Numbered from the stretch's first letter, positions 8,156 to 17,496 are shown. The stretch: 64,000 bases of DNA from Poriferisodalis sp965204195 (GCF_965204195.1 NZ_OZ241975.1:3038001-3102000), one strand, 5' to 3'. Numbers and translations are program-made. The notes: generated by a model from the sequence alone, not told the origin.

Positions 8156-8979
8156 AGGCCCGCCGCCTGCTCGTCACGACGCTGGGCGAGAAGTTCTTCC
8201 AGCGATGCCTCCTCGGCGAGTTCCTCGAGGCGCAGCACCCGGTAGCGGTGAATGCCGATCCACAGCGCCACCACCGTGAAGGTGGCCCAGGAATACAGGA
8301 GCGTCCAGTACATCTCGCCAGTGATGTTGCGGTCGCCGCCAGGCTCGAGGTTCAGGCTGGCCTCTTGATGCAGCGTGCGCCACCAGTCCACCGAGTAATG
8401 CACGATCGGCAGGTTGACGACCGCGATGAGCGCCATCACCGCCGACCTGCGGGCCCGGGCACGCGACTCGGCCGGGAGCCGGCGCAGCGCCAGGTACCCC
8501 AAGTAGGTCACGAACAGCAGCACGGTCGTGGTGAGCCTGGCGTCCCACTGCCAGTAGGTGCCCCAGGTCACCTTTCCCCAGAGCGAACCCGTCACCAGCG
8601 TGAGGGCCGTGAACAGCACTCCAAGTTCGGCAGCCGCGCCGGCGACGCGGTCCCACCGCCGAGCCTGCCGATCGGCGATGACGCCGTGGGTGCCGCCGGT
8701 GCCGCTGCGAGTGCGCCACAGCACCCGAGCGCTGGCGAATGCGGTCAGCACGAAGCCGCCATAGGCCACCCAGATGGAGGGCACGTGGACGTACATGAGC
8801 CGCACTGCGTCGCCCTGAACCGCATCGGCGGGTGAGATCCACAGCGCCAGCAGCGCCATCACGCCCACAGCGGCGATCGCGACCACGCCCAGCACCCGGG
8901 TGGCGACGCTGCCGGTCATCGACAGGGAAGCGGCTCGCTGCGCCTGCTGGCGAAGGTCGGGCTCAGGGGTCTCGATCAT
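8152..8979 (-). CDS. ccmC: CcmC haem-handling permease
   Basis: A 275-residue, six-helix membrane protein. It carries the WWD-type signature WGTYWQWDARLTTTVLLF near residues 140-157 and flanking histidines in MYVHVPSIW and IVHYSVDWWRTLHQ, which hold haem for loading onto CcmE. The start is the ATG at 8979; the long open frame extending upstream to 9609 lies within ccmB in another frame. Eight bases separate it from ccmB, and its stop overlaps ccmD. Confidence 0.94.
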   Translation of the reverse strand: MIETPEPDLRQQAQRAASLSMTGSVATRVLGVVAIAAVGVMALLALWISPADAVQGDAVRLMYVHVPSIWVAYGGFVLTAFASARVLWRTRSGTGGTHGVIADRQARRWDRVAGAAAELGVLFTALTLVTGSLWGKVTWGTYWQWDARLTTTVLLFVTYLGYLALRRLPAESRARARRSAVMALIAVVNLPIVHYSVDWWRTLHQEASLNLEPGGDRNITGEMYWTLLYSWATFTVVALWIGIHRYRVLRLEELAEEASLEELLAQRRDEQAAGL

Positions 8980-8987
8980 CGGGTGAT

Positions 8988-9656
8988 TCAGGCGTCTTCC
9001 AGCAGAGGGCCGGCTGCGGCCCAGCCCACTGCGATATAGGTGACGAGCACCACTGCGAGCAGTGCTGTCCAGCTCCAGCCTTGGTCGGCGCTGGTCCCGA
9101 GCGCCACATCGAACGCCCGGGTTCCGGCCAAGAGCACCGGTGCTGCCACCGGGATCAGCAGCAGCGGGAGCAGGGTATCTGCGGACCGCAGACCTACCGT
9201 CATCGCCCCGTACAGCGTTCCGCAGATGGCGAATGCAGCCATGCCGCACAGTCCTGCGACCACGATCAGCAGCCAGTCGTGGACCGTCACCGAGTAGAGC
9301 ACCAGCAGGCCCGCAGCAGCGAAAACGCCGACCAGCACGAGCTGCAGGGCCAGCGCCGCAGCCTTGCCCCAGAGAATGGCCGCTGGCACGAGCCCACCCA
9401 GACGCAAAGCGTCGAGGTTCCCGCCTTCGGCTTCGATGTCGAAGCTGCGCTTCGCCCCGAGCACGGCCCCAAAAAGCACTGCCACCCAGAACAGGCCGCC
9501 CGCCCCTGCACCCAGCAAGGAGGGGTTCGCGTCGAGGGCGAATGCGAAAACGACCAGCACCAGCAGCACGGTCGGGACGATCTGGATGAGGGTGACGCGA
9601 GCTCGCCACTCGATGACCAGGTCCTTGCGGCAGACGAGCCAGATCTCACGCCACAT
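8988..9656 (-). CDS. ccmB: CcmB haem exporter permease
   Basis: A 222-residue protein with six predicted membrane segments and the family opening MWREIWLVCRKDLVIEWR. The cytoplasmic loop FGAVLGAKRSFDIEAEGGNL is CcmB-like, and the third helix region carries the usual small-residue-rich sequence. CcmB is the membrane partner of the CcmA ATPase in the complex that uses ATP hydrolysis to free holo-CcmE. The ATG at 9656 lies 11 bases inside the end of ccmA, so translation of the two is coupled. Confidence 0.93.
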   Translation of the reverse strand: MWREIWLVCRKDLVIEWRARVTLIQIVPTVLLVLVVFAFALDANPSLLGAGAGGLFWVAVLFGAVLGAKRSFDIEAEGGNLDALRLGGLVPAAILWGKAAALALQLVLVGVFAAAGLLVLYSVTVHDWLLIVVAGLCGMAAFAICGTLYGAMTVGLRSADTLLPLLLIPVAAPVLLAGTRAFDVALGTSADQGWSWTALLAVVLVTYIAVGWAAAGPLLEDA

Positions 9657-10326
9657 CGGTCGGGCCAGTCGTCGGTGGCACGGGTGCAGTCGGGTCGACG
9701 CGGCCGCCGGCCAGCATCACTTGGCGAGCGGCCGCAACGCGAGTGCGGCCGGTCTCATGCGTTGCGAACATCACGGTGGCGCCTGCCTCGACGGCATCGG
9801 CCAGCAGGTCATCGAGCGCGTCGCGGCTCACGGTGTCAAGCCCGGCATGGGGCTCATCGAGCAGCCACAGCCGCGGGCGTGCAATGGTCAGGCACGCCAG
9901 CGCCACCCGTCGTTGCTGACCTTCCGACAGCCGTCGAATGGCAACCTCGCCGAGACGGCCGCCGAGTGCAAAGCGCTCGATCGCAGCCGAAACCTCGCCC
10001 GGGCCGGCGCGGTGCACGTCAGCGCTGTGGCGCAACTGATCGTCGACCCGCAGATCGCCGTACAGGGGTGACCGATGCCCCAGCAATCCCACATGAGGCC
10101 GCACTGAGCGACGTTGCGCCCTCAGGTCAAAGCCCAGCACCTCGGCGCGCTCGCCCCGCACGGGCACGAGCCCCGCACAGGCCCGGAGCAACGTGCTCTT
10201 GCCTGCTCCGTTGGGTCCTCTCAGGCACACCATCTCGCCGGTTTGCACGCTGAGATCCACGCCCGCCAGTGCGGGAAAGCGGTCCAGCAGGGCAACGACG
10301 CCCTCGAAGGCAACGGCAGCGCCCAC
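9646..10326 (-). CDS. ccmA: CcmA ABC transporter ATPase, haem maturation
   Basis: A 226-residue ABC ATPase with Walker A GPNGAGKSTLL, signature LSEGQQRRVALA, Walker B LWLLDEPHAGLD and the switch histidine in FATHE. It is identified as CcmA by size and by being first in a ccmA-B-C-D-E-F-G-H/I array. It drives release of haem-loaded CcmE from CcmCD. The start is a GTG at 10326 with no strong ribosome binding site. The C-terminal 20 residues are Pro/Thr-rich. The gene lies 30 bases downstream of the biotin-carrier gene on the same strand. Confidence 0.92.
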   Translation of the reverse strand: MGAAVAFEGVVALLDRFPALAGVDLSVQTGEMVCLRGPNGAGKSTLLRACAGLVPVRGERAEVLGFDLRAQRRSVRPHVGLLGHRSPLYGDLRVDDQLRHSADVHRAGPGEVSAAIERFALGGRLGEVAIRRLSEGQQRRVALACLTIARPRLWLLDEPHAGLDTVSRDALDDLLADAVEAGATVMFATHETGRTRVAAARQVMLAGGRVDPTAPVPPTTGPTDVA

Positions 10327-10356
10327 GGAACGTCAAGGCTACGGCCGAGCGTCTGT

Positions 10357-10575
10357 TCAGGACGTGGCGACCACCGCAAGCACATCGCCTTCGGCGACGG
10401 AGTCGCCTTCGGCCACACGCATCTCCGCGAGCGTGCCGCCTTCTGGTGCAGTGACCGGGATCTCCATCTTCATGGACTCGAGGATGAGCAAATCGTCGCC
10501 GGCGGCGACGGCGGTGCCCACCTCGGCGACCACCTTCCACACGGTCGCAGTCAACTCAGCTCGAACGTCCAGCAC
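10357..10575 (-). CDS. Small biotinyl-domain carrier protein (TB7.3-like)
   Basis: A 72-residue single-domain protein with ESMKMEIPV, the biotin attachment motif in which the Lys between the two Met residues is modified. It opens VLDVRAELTATVWKVVAEVG. It resembles the stand-alone 71-residue mycobacterial biotinylated protein TB7.3 in size and motif. Such proteins may serve as the carrier of an acyl-CoA carboxylase encoded elsewhere. The GTG start at 10575 is chosen because GGAGGAGAG lies just upstream. The open frame continuing upstream to 11580 is antisense to the DUF5317 gene and is not part of it. Confidence 0.85.
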   Translation of the reverse strand: MLDVRAELTATVWKVVAEVGTAVAAGDDLLILESMKMEIPVTAPEGGTLAEMRVAEGDSVAEGDVLAVVATS

Positions 10576-10683
10576 GTCGTCTCTCCTCCACGGACCCGGG
10601 GCGTAGGGCCGGCGCAAAGCTACAGGGCCGCCTGCTGTCACATCCCCGAACGCTCGCGCGCCACTCGGTATCTTCGGAACGCG

Positions 10684-11595
10684 GTGTCCTTCATCGCGCT
10701 CGTGACCCTCATCGGATTCGGCGTCGGCTTTGCCGTTGCTCTTGTGACCGGCCGCACGCCGGCCGAGATTCTCAGCAGGCTTCGAGGGGTGCGAATCCAC
10801 CACTGGCCGGTGCTGGTGCTCGGAGCTGTCCTGTCGCTTGCCGTCGGGCTCGACACCAACATGCTCGCCGGTCGGTTCGCCCTCGGCATCTCGCTGGCGC
10901 TGCTGCTCGCCGGGTGCCTGCTCAACCGGCACATCGCTGGCGCGAGCGTCGCCGCAATCGGCATGGCTGCGAATCTCGGCGTGCTCCTCGTGAACGGTTA
11001 CGTGCCGGTGAGCGAAGGTGCCGTCGTGGCCGCGGGCATCATTGATTTCGACGGGATCGACCGGGTGCTGCTCGGTGCGGCACGCCGGTGGTCGGACGAC
11101 GCGACGATCGCTGCCTGGCTGGGCAGTGCGATCCCGCTCGCGCCGCTGAGAGACGTCATCACACTCGGCGACCTGGTGACCGCGGCCGGCTTGGCGAATG
11201 TCGGATTCCGGCTGATGTGGCCCGGCGCCCGGGATCTGCAACGACTGGCGGCGGTGGCGTACAGCGACTTCGACGACTACGACGACACTTCGGTCGTGCT
11301 GAGGCCGGCAGGGCAGCGCACGACTTTGGAGCATCCCCCGTTCGTCGGCGAAGCTGCAGCCGCAACCCACGAGGCGCCAGCACCCGTCGCTGCTCCGGCC
11401 GAACCCATCCCGGTGCCCGTACCCAGCGAACCGGCCTGGGCGTCGCGGGTCGAGCCGGCACCGTGGCCGGCCCCCGCTCCGTGGCCCCATGACCCGCAGG
11501 CCGATGAGCCAAGCACCTATCCGACCGGGACACCCGACCGGGTCTCGGGCGACGAGCCAACGGAGAGCCACGATCCCCATCTCTTCGGAGCCTGA
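10684..11595 (+). CDS. DUF5317 family membrane protein
   Basis: A 303-residue protein. The first ~190 residues contain about five hydrophobic helices, with segments such as ALVTLIGFGVGFAVALVTG and the GYVPVSEGAVV region typical of the DUF5317 family, which is frequent in Acidimicrobiia and relatives. The remaining third is soluble and rich in Pro, Ala and Glu, probably cytoplasmic and disordered. The function of the family is unknown. The start is the GTG at 10684, directly before the first helix; the open frame upstream of it is antisense to ccmA and the biotin carrier. Confidence 0.7.
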   Translation: MSFIALVTLIGFGVGFAVALVTGRTPAEILSRLRGVRIHHWPVLVLGAVLSLAVGLDTNMLAGRFALGISLALLLAGCLLNRHIAGASVAAIGMAANLGVLLVNGYVPVSEGAVVAAGIIDFDGIDRVLLGAARRWSDDATIAAWLGSAIPLAPLRDVITLGDLVTAAGLANVGFRLMWPGARDLQRLAAVAYSDFDDYDDTSVVLRPAGQRTTLEHPPFVGEAAAATHEAPAPVAAPAEPIPVPVPSEPAWASRVEPAPWPAPAPWPHDPQADEPSTYPTGTPDRVSGDEPTESHDPHLFGA

Positions 11596-11624
11596 ACGCC
11601 GCAGCGTGCCGAGATAATGGGACC

Positions 11625-11888
11625 GTGGACGACGTTCTCGCTCGGCGAGCCCGGCTGAAGCGGATCACCAGCCTGGGGCAACGGACCGGGTACGGCCTCT
11701 ATGCCGCGTCGCTCATCTGCGGCGTCATCGGCATCCGCTGGGGGTACACGCCGCTGCTCAGCACGCTGATCGCTGTGGCGCTCGTGGTGGGCTCGATGCT
11801 GCTCGCGCCCACCATCATCATGAGCCACGGCATCAAGGCCGCCGAGCGCGAGGAGCGCCAAGCGGCTGCCGCCGGATCGACTGAGTAG
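11625..11888 (+). CDS. Small two-helix membrane protein, unknown function
   Basis: An 87-residue protein from a GTG at 11625. It has a basic N-terminus (about residues 1-17), two hydrophobic stretches (YGLYAASLICGVIGI and LLSTLIAVALVVGSMLLAPTII) and a charged C-terminal tail rich in Glu and Ala. The layout suggests a two-pass inner-membrane protein with both ends inside. I do not recognise a named family. It lies 29 bases after the DUF5317 gene and 12 bases before a CoA-transferase gene on the same strand, so it could be cotranscribed with either. Confidence 0.6.
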   Translation: MDDVLARRARLKRITSLGQRTGYGLYAASLICGVIGIRWGYTPLLSTLIAVALVVGSMLLAPTIIMSHGIKAAEREERQAAAAGSTE

Positions 11889-11900
11889 AAGAGGCTCTTG

Positions 11901-13139
11901 ATGTCAGACACTGCAGGCACTGCCGCCGCGGCCGCCAACGAAGCGGCCGGAGCCCTCGACGGCGTACGTGTGGTCGATCTCACCACCGTGCTCATGGGGC
12001 CCATGGCGTGCCGGATGCTGGGAGATCACGGCGCCGACGTGATCAGGGTGGAATCGCTCGACGGAGACTCGACGCGCAACGGCCTGCCTGCCCGGTCTGC
12101 CGGCATGTCCGGCTTCAGCCTCAACATCCAGCGCAACAAGCGCTCGCTCGCGCTCGACCTCAAGTCCGACGCCGGGCGTGCAGCCATGCAGCGGCTGCTT
12201 GCGAGCTCCGACGTGCTGATCACCAACATGCGGGCCGCGGCACTCGAACGCCTCGGCCTCGACGCCGACTCCCTGCGAGCACAGCATCCGCAGCTCATCT
12301 GCTGCCGTGCGAACGGCTACGGCAGCGGGGGCCCATACCGCGACAAAGCGGCATACGACGACGCCATCCAAGCCGCGTCCGGCCTGTCGAACCTGATCGG
12401 CCGCATCGCAGGCGAGCCCGGCTTCGTCCCGTCGGTGATCGCGGACAAGGTCACCGGGCTGCATGTGGTGGAGGCCGTGCTCGCGGCCCTGTTCCATCGG
12501 GAACGGACCGGCGTGGCCCAGGCCATCGAAGTGCCCATGTTCGAGACGATGGTGGCCTTCAACCTGGTGGAGCACTACCGCGGCGCCGTGTTCGAACCGC
12601 CCGAGGGACCGTTCGGTTATGACCGGCTGCTCACGCCGCACCGGCGGCCCTACCCCACAGCCGACGGCTGGGTGTGCCTGCTGCCCTACAACGACGCGCA
12701 GTACCGAGCCTTCTTCGCGTTCGTCGAGCAACCTGAGCTGGCTGATGATCCGCGCTTCGCCGACCACAACTCGCGGATCGCTCACATCGACGAGCTGTAC
12801 GCACTGTTCGGGGAGCTCTCGGTGCGTCGCACCACCGACGAGTGGATCGCCTACTGCGATACCCACTCGATCCCGGCCGCGAGAGTCATGGACTTGGCAG
12901 ACCTTGACGCGGATCCTCAGCTCGCCGCCGTGGGCCTCGTCAGCATCTCGGAACATCCCACCGAAGGCGCGTACCGCTATGTGGCCGATCCGGTGGTCTA
13001 CTCAGCGACGCCGACTCGGCTGCGCCGCCATGCCCCGCGGCTGGGCGAGCACGCGCTCGAGATTCTCAGCGAGCTGGGCTACGGCGGCGGCGAGATCGAC
13101 GCGCTGCTCGACCAGGGCGTCATCGTGCTGCCGGATTGA
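11901..13139 (+). CDS. CaiB/BaiF (family III) CoA-transferase
   Basis: A 412-residue family III CoA-transferase; members move CoA between carboxylic acids through a covalent aspartyl-CoA intermediate. Family features are GVRVVDLTTVLMGPMACRML, the ADVIRVESLDGDSTR segment, and the LALDLKSDAGR and ICCRANGYGSGGPYRDKAAY segments. The catalytic Asp should be in AAYDDAIQAASG. The substrate cannot be deduced. The start is the ATG at 11901 behind a purine-rich AGAAGAGG. The gene is convergent with a small membrane-protein gene that abuts its stop. Confidence 0.88.
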   Translation: MSDTAGTAAAAANEAAGALDGVRVVDLTTVLMGPMACRMLGDHGADVIRVESLDGDSTRNGLPARSAGMSGFSLNIQRNKRSLALDLKSDAGRAAMQRLLASSDVLITNMRAAALERLGLDADSLRAQHPQLICCRANGYGSGGPYRDKAAYDDAIQAASGLSNLIGRIAGEPGFVPSVIADKVTGLHVVEAVLAALFHRERTGVAQAIEVPMFETMVAFNLVEHYRGAVFEPPEGPFGYDRLLTPHRRPYPTADGWVCLLPYNDAQYRAFFAFVEQPELADDPRFADHNSRIAHIDELYALFGELSVRRTTDEWIAYCDTHSIPAARVMDLADLDADPQLAAVGLVSISEHPTEGAYRYVADPVVYSATPTRLRRHAPRLGEHALEILSELGYGGGEIDALLDQGVIVLPD

Positions 13140-13487
13140 TCAGTCGCCGCGGCCGCCAATGCCCTTCTTCAAGGCGCTGATTGCAGCGTCTCGAACCGGG
13201 ATGAAGGCAACGAGAACTATGGCAGTCGCTACGTCCATGCCAAAGCGGCCCAGCGACAGCATTTCCATGTTCGTTCCGAATCCCAGATTGAGCACATCGT
13301 TCGCACCGTTGATCTGAGAGATCAGCACGAACAGGTACGCCCAGATCAGGTTCAGATTGCCTCCGATAATCGGAATCGACTTCAAGGTGTCGTTCACCTT
13401 GACCGTGTCGAGGACGCTGTCCACGACCACCATCGCACCCTGGAACACCATGCCCAGGATGATCAGCGTCAGAATTGTCGCCATCAT
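13140..13487 (-). CDS. Small membrane protein, unknown function
   Basis: A 115-residue protein from an ATG at 13487 (tandem ATGs at 13487 and 13484), preceded on the minus strand by AAGGGGG at suitable spacing. Hydrophobic stretches at about residues 3-24 and 44-65 and a third near VATAIVLVAFIPVRDA suggest three membrane passes, ending in a basic KKGIGGRGD tail. No family recognised. Its stop abuts that of the convergent CoA-transferase, and its upstream region is shared with the divergent valS gene. Confidence 0.6.
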   Translation of the reverse strand: MMATILTLIILGMVFQGAMVVVDSVLDTVKVNDTLKSIPIIGGNLNLIWAYLFVLISQINGANDVLNLGFGTNMEMLSLGRFGMDVATAIVLVAFIPVRDAAISALKKGIGGRGD

Positions 13488-13688
13488 GCCAATCGACCCC
13501 CTTTGGTCGGCAGTACGGCTGAAGTTGCCGACCGCCCCCGCAGGCGGCAACCACCGCACACACTAATCTGTTTCATTGCTTTTTTGTGACAGTTTCATGA
13601 CAGCCCCGGATACATTGGCGAAGCACTTCGCATCTGACGGGTGCTCGGGATCGGCCTCTGGCGCAGCGCGCCGGTAGCTTTGCGGCGC

Positions 13689-16316
13689 ATGACGCAGGTG
13701 CCCGACAAGCCCACCGTCGACGGGCTCGAGGCGAAGTGGTCGCAGTGCTGGGAAGCCGACGGCGTGTACCGCTTCGATCGCACCGCCACCCGCGAGCAGG
13801 TATTCAGCATTGACACCCCGCCGCCGACCGTGAGCGGTTCGCTGCACATGGGGCACGTGTTCAGCTACACCCACACCGACAACATCGCCCGCTACCGGCG
13901 CATGGCCGGCTACGAGGTCTTCTACCCGATGGGCTGGGACGACAACGGCCTGCCCACCGAGCGGCGCGTCCAGAACTACTTCGGGGTGCGCTGCGACCCC
14001 TCGCTGCCCTACGACGGGAACTTCGAGCCGCCTGCTGACGGCGGCGATGCCAAGGCAGTGGAAGCCCGCGGCGAGCTGGCGATCTCGCGCCGGAACTTCA
14101 TCGAGCTGTGCCACGTGCTCACCGCCGAAGACGAGCACGCCTTCGAGGCCTTGTGGCGCCAGCTCGGGCTGAGCGTGGACTGGTCGATGACCTACGCCAC
14201 CATCGACGAGCGCTGCCAGCGGATCGCACAGCGCGCATTTCTGGGGAATCTCGAACGCGGCGAGGCGTACCAGATCGAAGCGCCCTCGCTGTGGGATGTC
14301 ACCTTCGGCACTGCTGTGGCCCAGGCCGAGCTCGAAGACCGCGAGCGCCCCGGCGCCTACCACCGCATTGCATTCCACCGCAGCGGCTCGGAAGGATCAC
14401 GCAACGACAGCGTCGAGATCGAGACCACTCGACCGGAGTTGCTGGCCGCATGCGTGGCGCTCGTGGCCCACCCCGACGACGAGCGCTACCAGCCGCTATT
14501 CGGTTCGACGGTGATGACCCCGCTGTTCGGCGTGGAAGTGCCGGTGGTGGCGCACAAGCTGGCCGAGCCCGACAAGGGCACCGGCATCGCCATGATCTGC
14601 ACATTCGGCGACACCACCGACGTGACGTGGTGGCGCGAGCTGGACTTACCCGTGCGCGCCATCGTGGACCGCCGGGGCCGCATCACCCCCGACCCGCCGC
14701 ACGGCATCGACGGAGCCGCGGGCCGCGAGGCGTATGAGCACCTGGCCGGCCGGACGGTGGGAGGCGCTCGCACCGCAACGGTCGAGTTGCTGCGAGACGC
14801 CGGCGATCTCATTGGCGAGCCCCGACAGATCACCCATGCCGTGAAGTTCTTCGAGAAGGGCGACCGGCCGCTGGAGATCGTGTCGAGCCGCCAGTGGTAC
14901 ATCCGCAACGGCGGGCGCGACGCCGAGCTGCGCGACGCGCTCATCGCCCGCGGCTCGGAGATGACCTGGCACCCGCCGTACATGCAGGGCCGGTACACGA
15001 ATTGGATCGAGGGCCTGAGCGGCGACTGGCTGATCAGCCGCCAGCGCTACTTCGGGGTGCCGATTCCGCTGTGGTACCCGCTCGACGACGCCGGCGAGCC
15101 GATCTGGGAACAGCCGCTGGTGCCCGACGGCAGCGTGCTGCCGGTCGACCCGTCCAGCGGCGTGCCGGCCGGCTACGACGAGTCGCAGCGGGGCAAGCCG
15201 GGCGGTTTCATCGGCGATCACGACGTGATGGACACGTGGGCCACGTCATCGCTGACGCCGCAGATCGCCTGCGGCTGGAGCGAGGACCCCGACCTGTGGG
15301 AACGCACCTACCCGATGGACATGCGCCCCCAGGGCCATGACATCATCCGGACCTGGCTGTTCTCGACGGCGGTACGGAGCCATCTCGGGCATGGCTGTGC
15401 CCCCTGGCATCACTGTGCCCTGTCGGGCTGGATCCTCGACCCGGACCGCAAGAAGATGTCCAAGTCCAAGGGCAACGTGGTGACCCCGGTCGACCTGCTC
15501 GACACCTACGGGGCCGATGCCGTGCGCTACTGGGCCGCCAACGGCCGTCCCGGCACCGACACGGCCTTCGACGAAGGGCAGATGAAGATCGGGCGCCGGC
15601 TGGCGATCAAGCTGCTGAACGCAGCGAAGTTCGCTCTGACACTGACCGGCGGAGCGAGTCCCGGGGCGGCCACAGGCGTCGGTCCAGACGGTCGTGCCGG
15701 CCCGGTGCGCAACGCACTGGATGCAGCGCTGCTGGCTGAACTCGCCGGGCTGGTGCGAGCCGCTACTGACGCCTTCGAGAACTTCGACTACGCGCGCGCG
15801 CTCGAACGGTCGGAACAGTTCTTCTGGCGATTCACCGACGACTACGTGGAATTGGCCAAGGGCCGGGCCTATGGCGGGCAGGGCGACGAGGCAGCGGCTG
15901 ACGCGCATCTCACCCTCACGACGGCGCTCGACGTGCTGCTGCGACTGTTCGCGCCGTTCCTGCCCTTCGTCACCGAGGAGATCTGGTCGTGGTGGCGAGG
16001 CGGTTCAGTGCACCAGTCGACGTGGCCCGATGCAGGAGAGATCGACGCGCTCGTTCCCGACCATCCCTCGGGCGCTTTCGAGCTCACTGCATCGGTGCTC
16101 AGCGAGGTTCGCCGGGCCAAGACCGAGGCCAGGCGCAGCCTTCGCGTGCCCGCAGAGCAGGTGACGGTGGGTGCCGCGGACGCGCACATCGCCACGCTGG
16201 AGCAGACGCGCGCCGACCTGATCGATGCCGGACGCATCGAGAGCCTGACGTTCGTGGCGGATGGCTCGCTGGCTCACCCCGAAGTCAGCGTGACGCTCGC
16301 GCCGGCCGACGCCTGA
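13689..16316 (+). CDS. valS: Valyl-tRNA synthetase
   Basis: An 875-residue class I aminoacyl-tRNA synthetase that charges tRNA-Val. The HIGH motif appears as PPPTVSGSLHMGH, and the second signature as KKMSKSKGN. WDDNGLPTERRVQNYFGVRC and PYDGNFEPP belong to the shorter, archaeal/Rickettsia-like form of ValS rather than the E. coli form. An editing domain sits between the two halves of the catalytic core and an anticodon-binding helical domain follows. A long C-terminal coiled coil, usual in the E. coli type, is not evident. The start is the ATG at 13689 (MTQVPDKPTVDGLEAKW); the 16 upstream codons look non-coding. Confidence 0.95.
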   Translation: MTQVPDKPTVDGLEAKWSQCWEADGVYRFDRTATREQVFSIDTPPPTVSGSLHMGHVFSYTHTDNIARYRRMAGYEVFYPMGWDDNGLPTERRVQNYFGVRCDPSLPYDGNFEPPADGGDAKAVEARGELAISRRNFIELCHVLTAEDEHAFEALWRQLGLSVDWSMTYATIDERCQRIAQRAFLGNLERGEAYQIEAPSLWDVTFGTAVAQAELEDRERPGAYHRIAFHRSGSEGSRNDSVEIETTRPELLAACVALVAHPDDERYQPLFGSTVMTPLFGVEVPVVAHKLAEPDKGTGIAMICTFGDTTDVTWWRELDLPVRAIVDRRGRITPDPPHGIDGAAGREAYEHLAGRTVGGARTATVELLRDAGDLIGEPRQITHAVKFFEKGDRPLEIVSSRQWYIRNGGRDAELRDALIARGSEMTWHPPYMQGRYTNWIEGLSGDWLISRQRYFGVPIPLWYPLDDAGEPIWEQPLVPDGSVLPVDPSSGVPAGYDESQRGKPGGFIGDHDVMDTWATSSLTPQIACGWSEDPDLWERTYPMDMRPQGHDIIRTWLFSTAVRSHLGHGCAPWHHCALSGWILDPDRKKMSKSKGNVVTPVDLLDTYGADAVRYWAANGRPGTDTAFDEGQMKIGRRLAIKLLNAAKFALTLTGGASPGAATGVGPDGRAGPVRNALDAALLAELAGLVRAATDAFENFDYARALERSEQFFWRFTDDYVELAKGRAYGGQGDEAAADAHLTLTTALDVLLRLFAPFLPFVTEEIWSWWRGGSVHQSTWPDAGEIDALVPDHPSGAFELTASVLSEVRRAKTEARRSLRVPAEQVTVGAADAHIATLEQTRADLIDAGRIESLTFVADGSLAHPEVSVTLAPADA

Positions 16317-16329
16317 ATCGCCGCAGCAG

Positions 16330-17496
16330 CTACAGGTCGCTGTCGGCGCCGTCGGTGTCGGGGTCTTCGGCCTCCATCGGCGACGCCACGGTCTCGAAAG
16401 CGCTGACACGCCGCTCGCCGCTCTCGCCATCGGGCTCGCCGCTGCGCACCCAGACCGTCCGCTGCGGGAACGGGATCTCGATGCCGGCCTCGTCGAATGC
16501 GGCCTTGATGCGCCTGCGCATCAGGCGCGCCGTTGCCCACTGCTCGGATGGTTCGGTTTTGAGCATGACCCGGATGGTGACGGCATCGGCACCGAAGGCC
16601 TGCACTCCCGAGAGGGTGGGTTCTTCGAGCACTGTGGTGCTCTCGCCTTGCTCCTGCCATACCTCGTCCGCGACTCGCTTGATGATCGCCATGGCCTCAT
16701 CGAGGTCGGTGTCGTAGGCCACGTCGAGGTCGAGCGGCACCCGGGCCCACAGCTGCGACATGTTGCCCACCCGGGCGATGGCGCCGTTGGGCACATGCCA
16801 GACCGTGCCGGCGATGTCGCGCAGGCGTGTGGTGCGCAGCCCGACCGACTCCACCGTGCCGACCGCATCGCCGAGATCGACCACGTCGCCGACGCCGTAC
16901 TGATCCTCGATCAGCATGAACACACCGGTCAGCAAGTCGCGCACAATCGACTGCGCGCCGAAGCCGACGGCGACACCGATGATGCCGGCGCCTGCGATGA
17001 GCGGCCCGAGATTCACGTCGAATTCGCCGAGCAGCATCATGAGCGCAACGGCCCAGATGATGGTGGTGGCGATGCTCTTGAACAGCGTGCCCAGCGTCGT
17101 GGCCCGCTGGCTGGCGCGCTCGGTGCGCTCACGCAGCTGCTTCATCTTCTCGGCGAGCCGCTCGGGGTCCCAGGTTCGGCCCTCTTCGGCGGTGCGGGCG
17201 GCCTCGTCCTCCTCGGCGTGCTGCTTGTCCGACGCGATGCGCTCCACCATGTGATCGATGGCGCGGCGCACGACTCGCCGGGCGATGACGGCCAGCAGCA
17301 GGATGATCAGCACCGTGAGCGGCTTGTCCACGATCCACACCGAGGCCGACGCGAAGCCCTCGCTGCCCGTCCAGTCGTAGATGCGCTCGCAGACCCAACT
17401 GGGCTCGGGGCCGCACACTTCGTTGACGCGACTGACTTCCAGCAACGCGTTGACCGCGTCGGTCGCCGATTCGGCCTGTGCAAGAAGTCCGGTCAT
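16330..17496 (-). CDS. mscS: MscS-family small-conductance mechanosensitive channel
   Basis: A 388-residue channel protein of the inner membrane that releases solutes under hypo-osmotic shock. An extracytoplasmic N-terminus with two cysteines (VCGPEPSWVCERI) precedes helix one (LTVLIILLLAVIARR). A charged linker follows, then helices two and three, with the pore-lining pattern IAGAGIIGVAVGFGAQSIV and the GVFMLIEDQYGVGDVV beta-domain opening. The C-terminal ~40 residues are acidic and probably disordered. The charged insert between helices one and two (EEDEAARTAEEGRTWDPERL) is longer than in E. coli MscS. Convergent with valS, 13 bases apart. Confidence 0.92.
   Translation of the reverse strand: MTGLLAQAESATDAVNALLEVSRVNEVCGPEPSWVCERIYDWTGSEGFASASVWIVDKPLTVLIILLLAVIARRVVRRAIDHMVERIASDKQHAEEDEAARTAEEGRTWDPERLAEKMKQLRERTERASQRATTLGTLFKSIATTIIWAVALMMLLGEFDVNLGPLIAGAGIIGVAVGFGAQSIVRDLLTGVFMLIEDQYGVGDVVDLGDAVGTVESVGLRTTRLRDIAGTVWHVPNGAIARVGNMSQLWARVPLDLDVAYDTDLDEAMAIIKRVADEVWQEQGESTTVLEEPTLSGVQAFGADAVTIRVMLKTEPSEQWATARLMRRRIKAAFDEAGIEIPFPQRTVWVRSGEPDGESGERRVSAFETVASPMEAEDPDTDGADSDL

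Noticed and set aside
10357..11580. 407-residue minus-strand frame extending the biotin carrier upstream
   Set aside because: Only the last 72 codons match a biotinyl domain; the rest lies opposite the DUF5317 gene and is His/Arg/Gln-rich shadow sequence.
13560..13640. AT-rich stretch between the small membrane-protein gene and valS considered as a T-box or promoter
   Set aside because: No T-box hallmark (specifier loop, T-box sequence) is visible and -35/-10 spacing candidates are poor; it is probably a divergent promoter region but cannot be defined.
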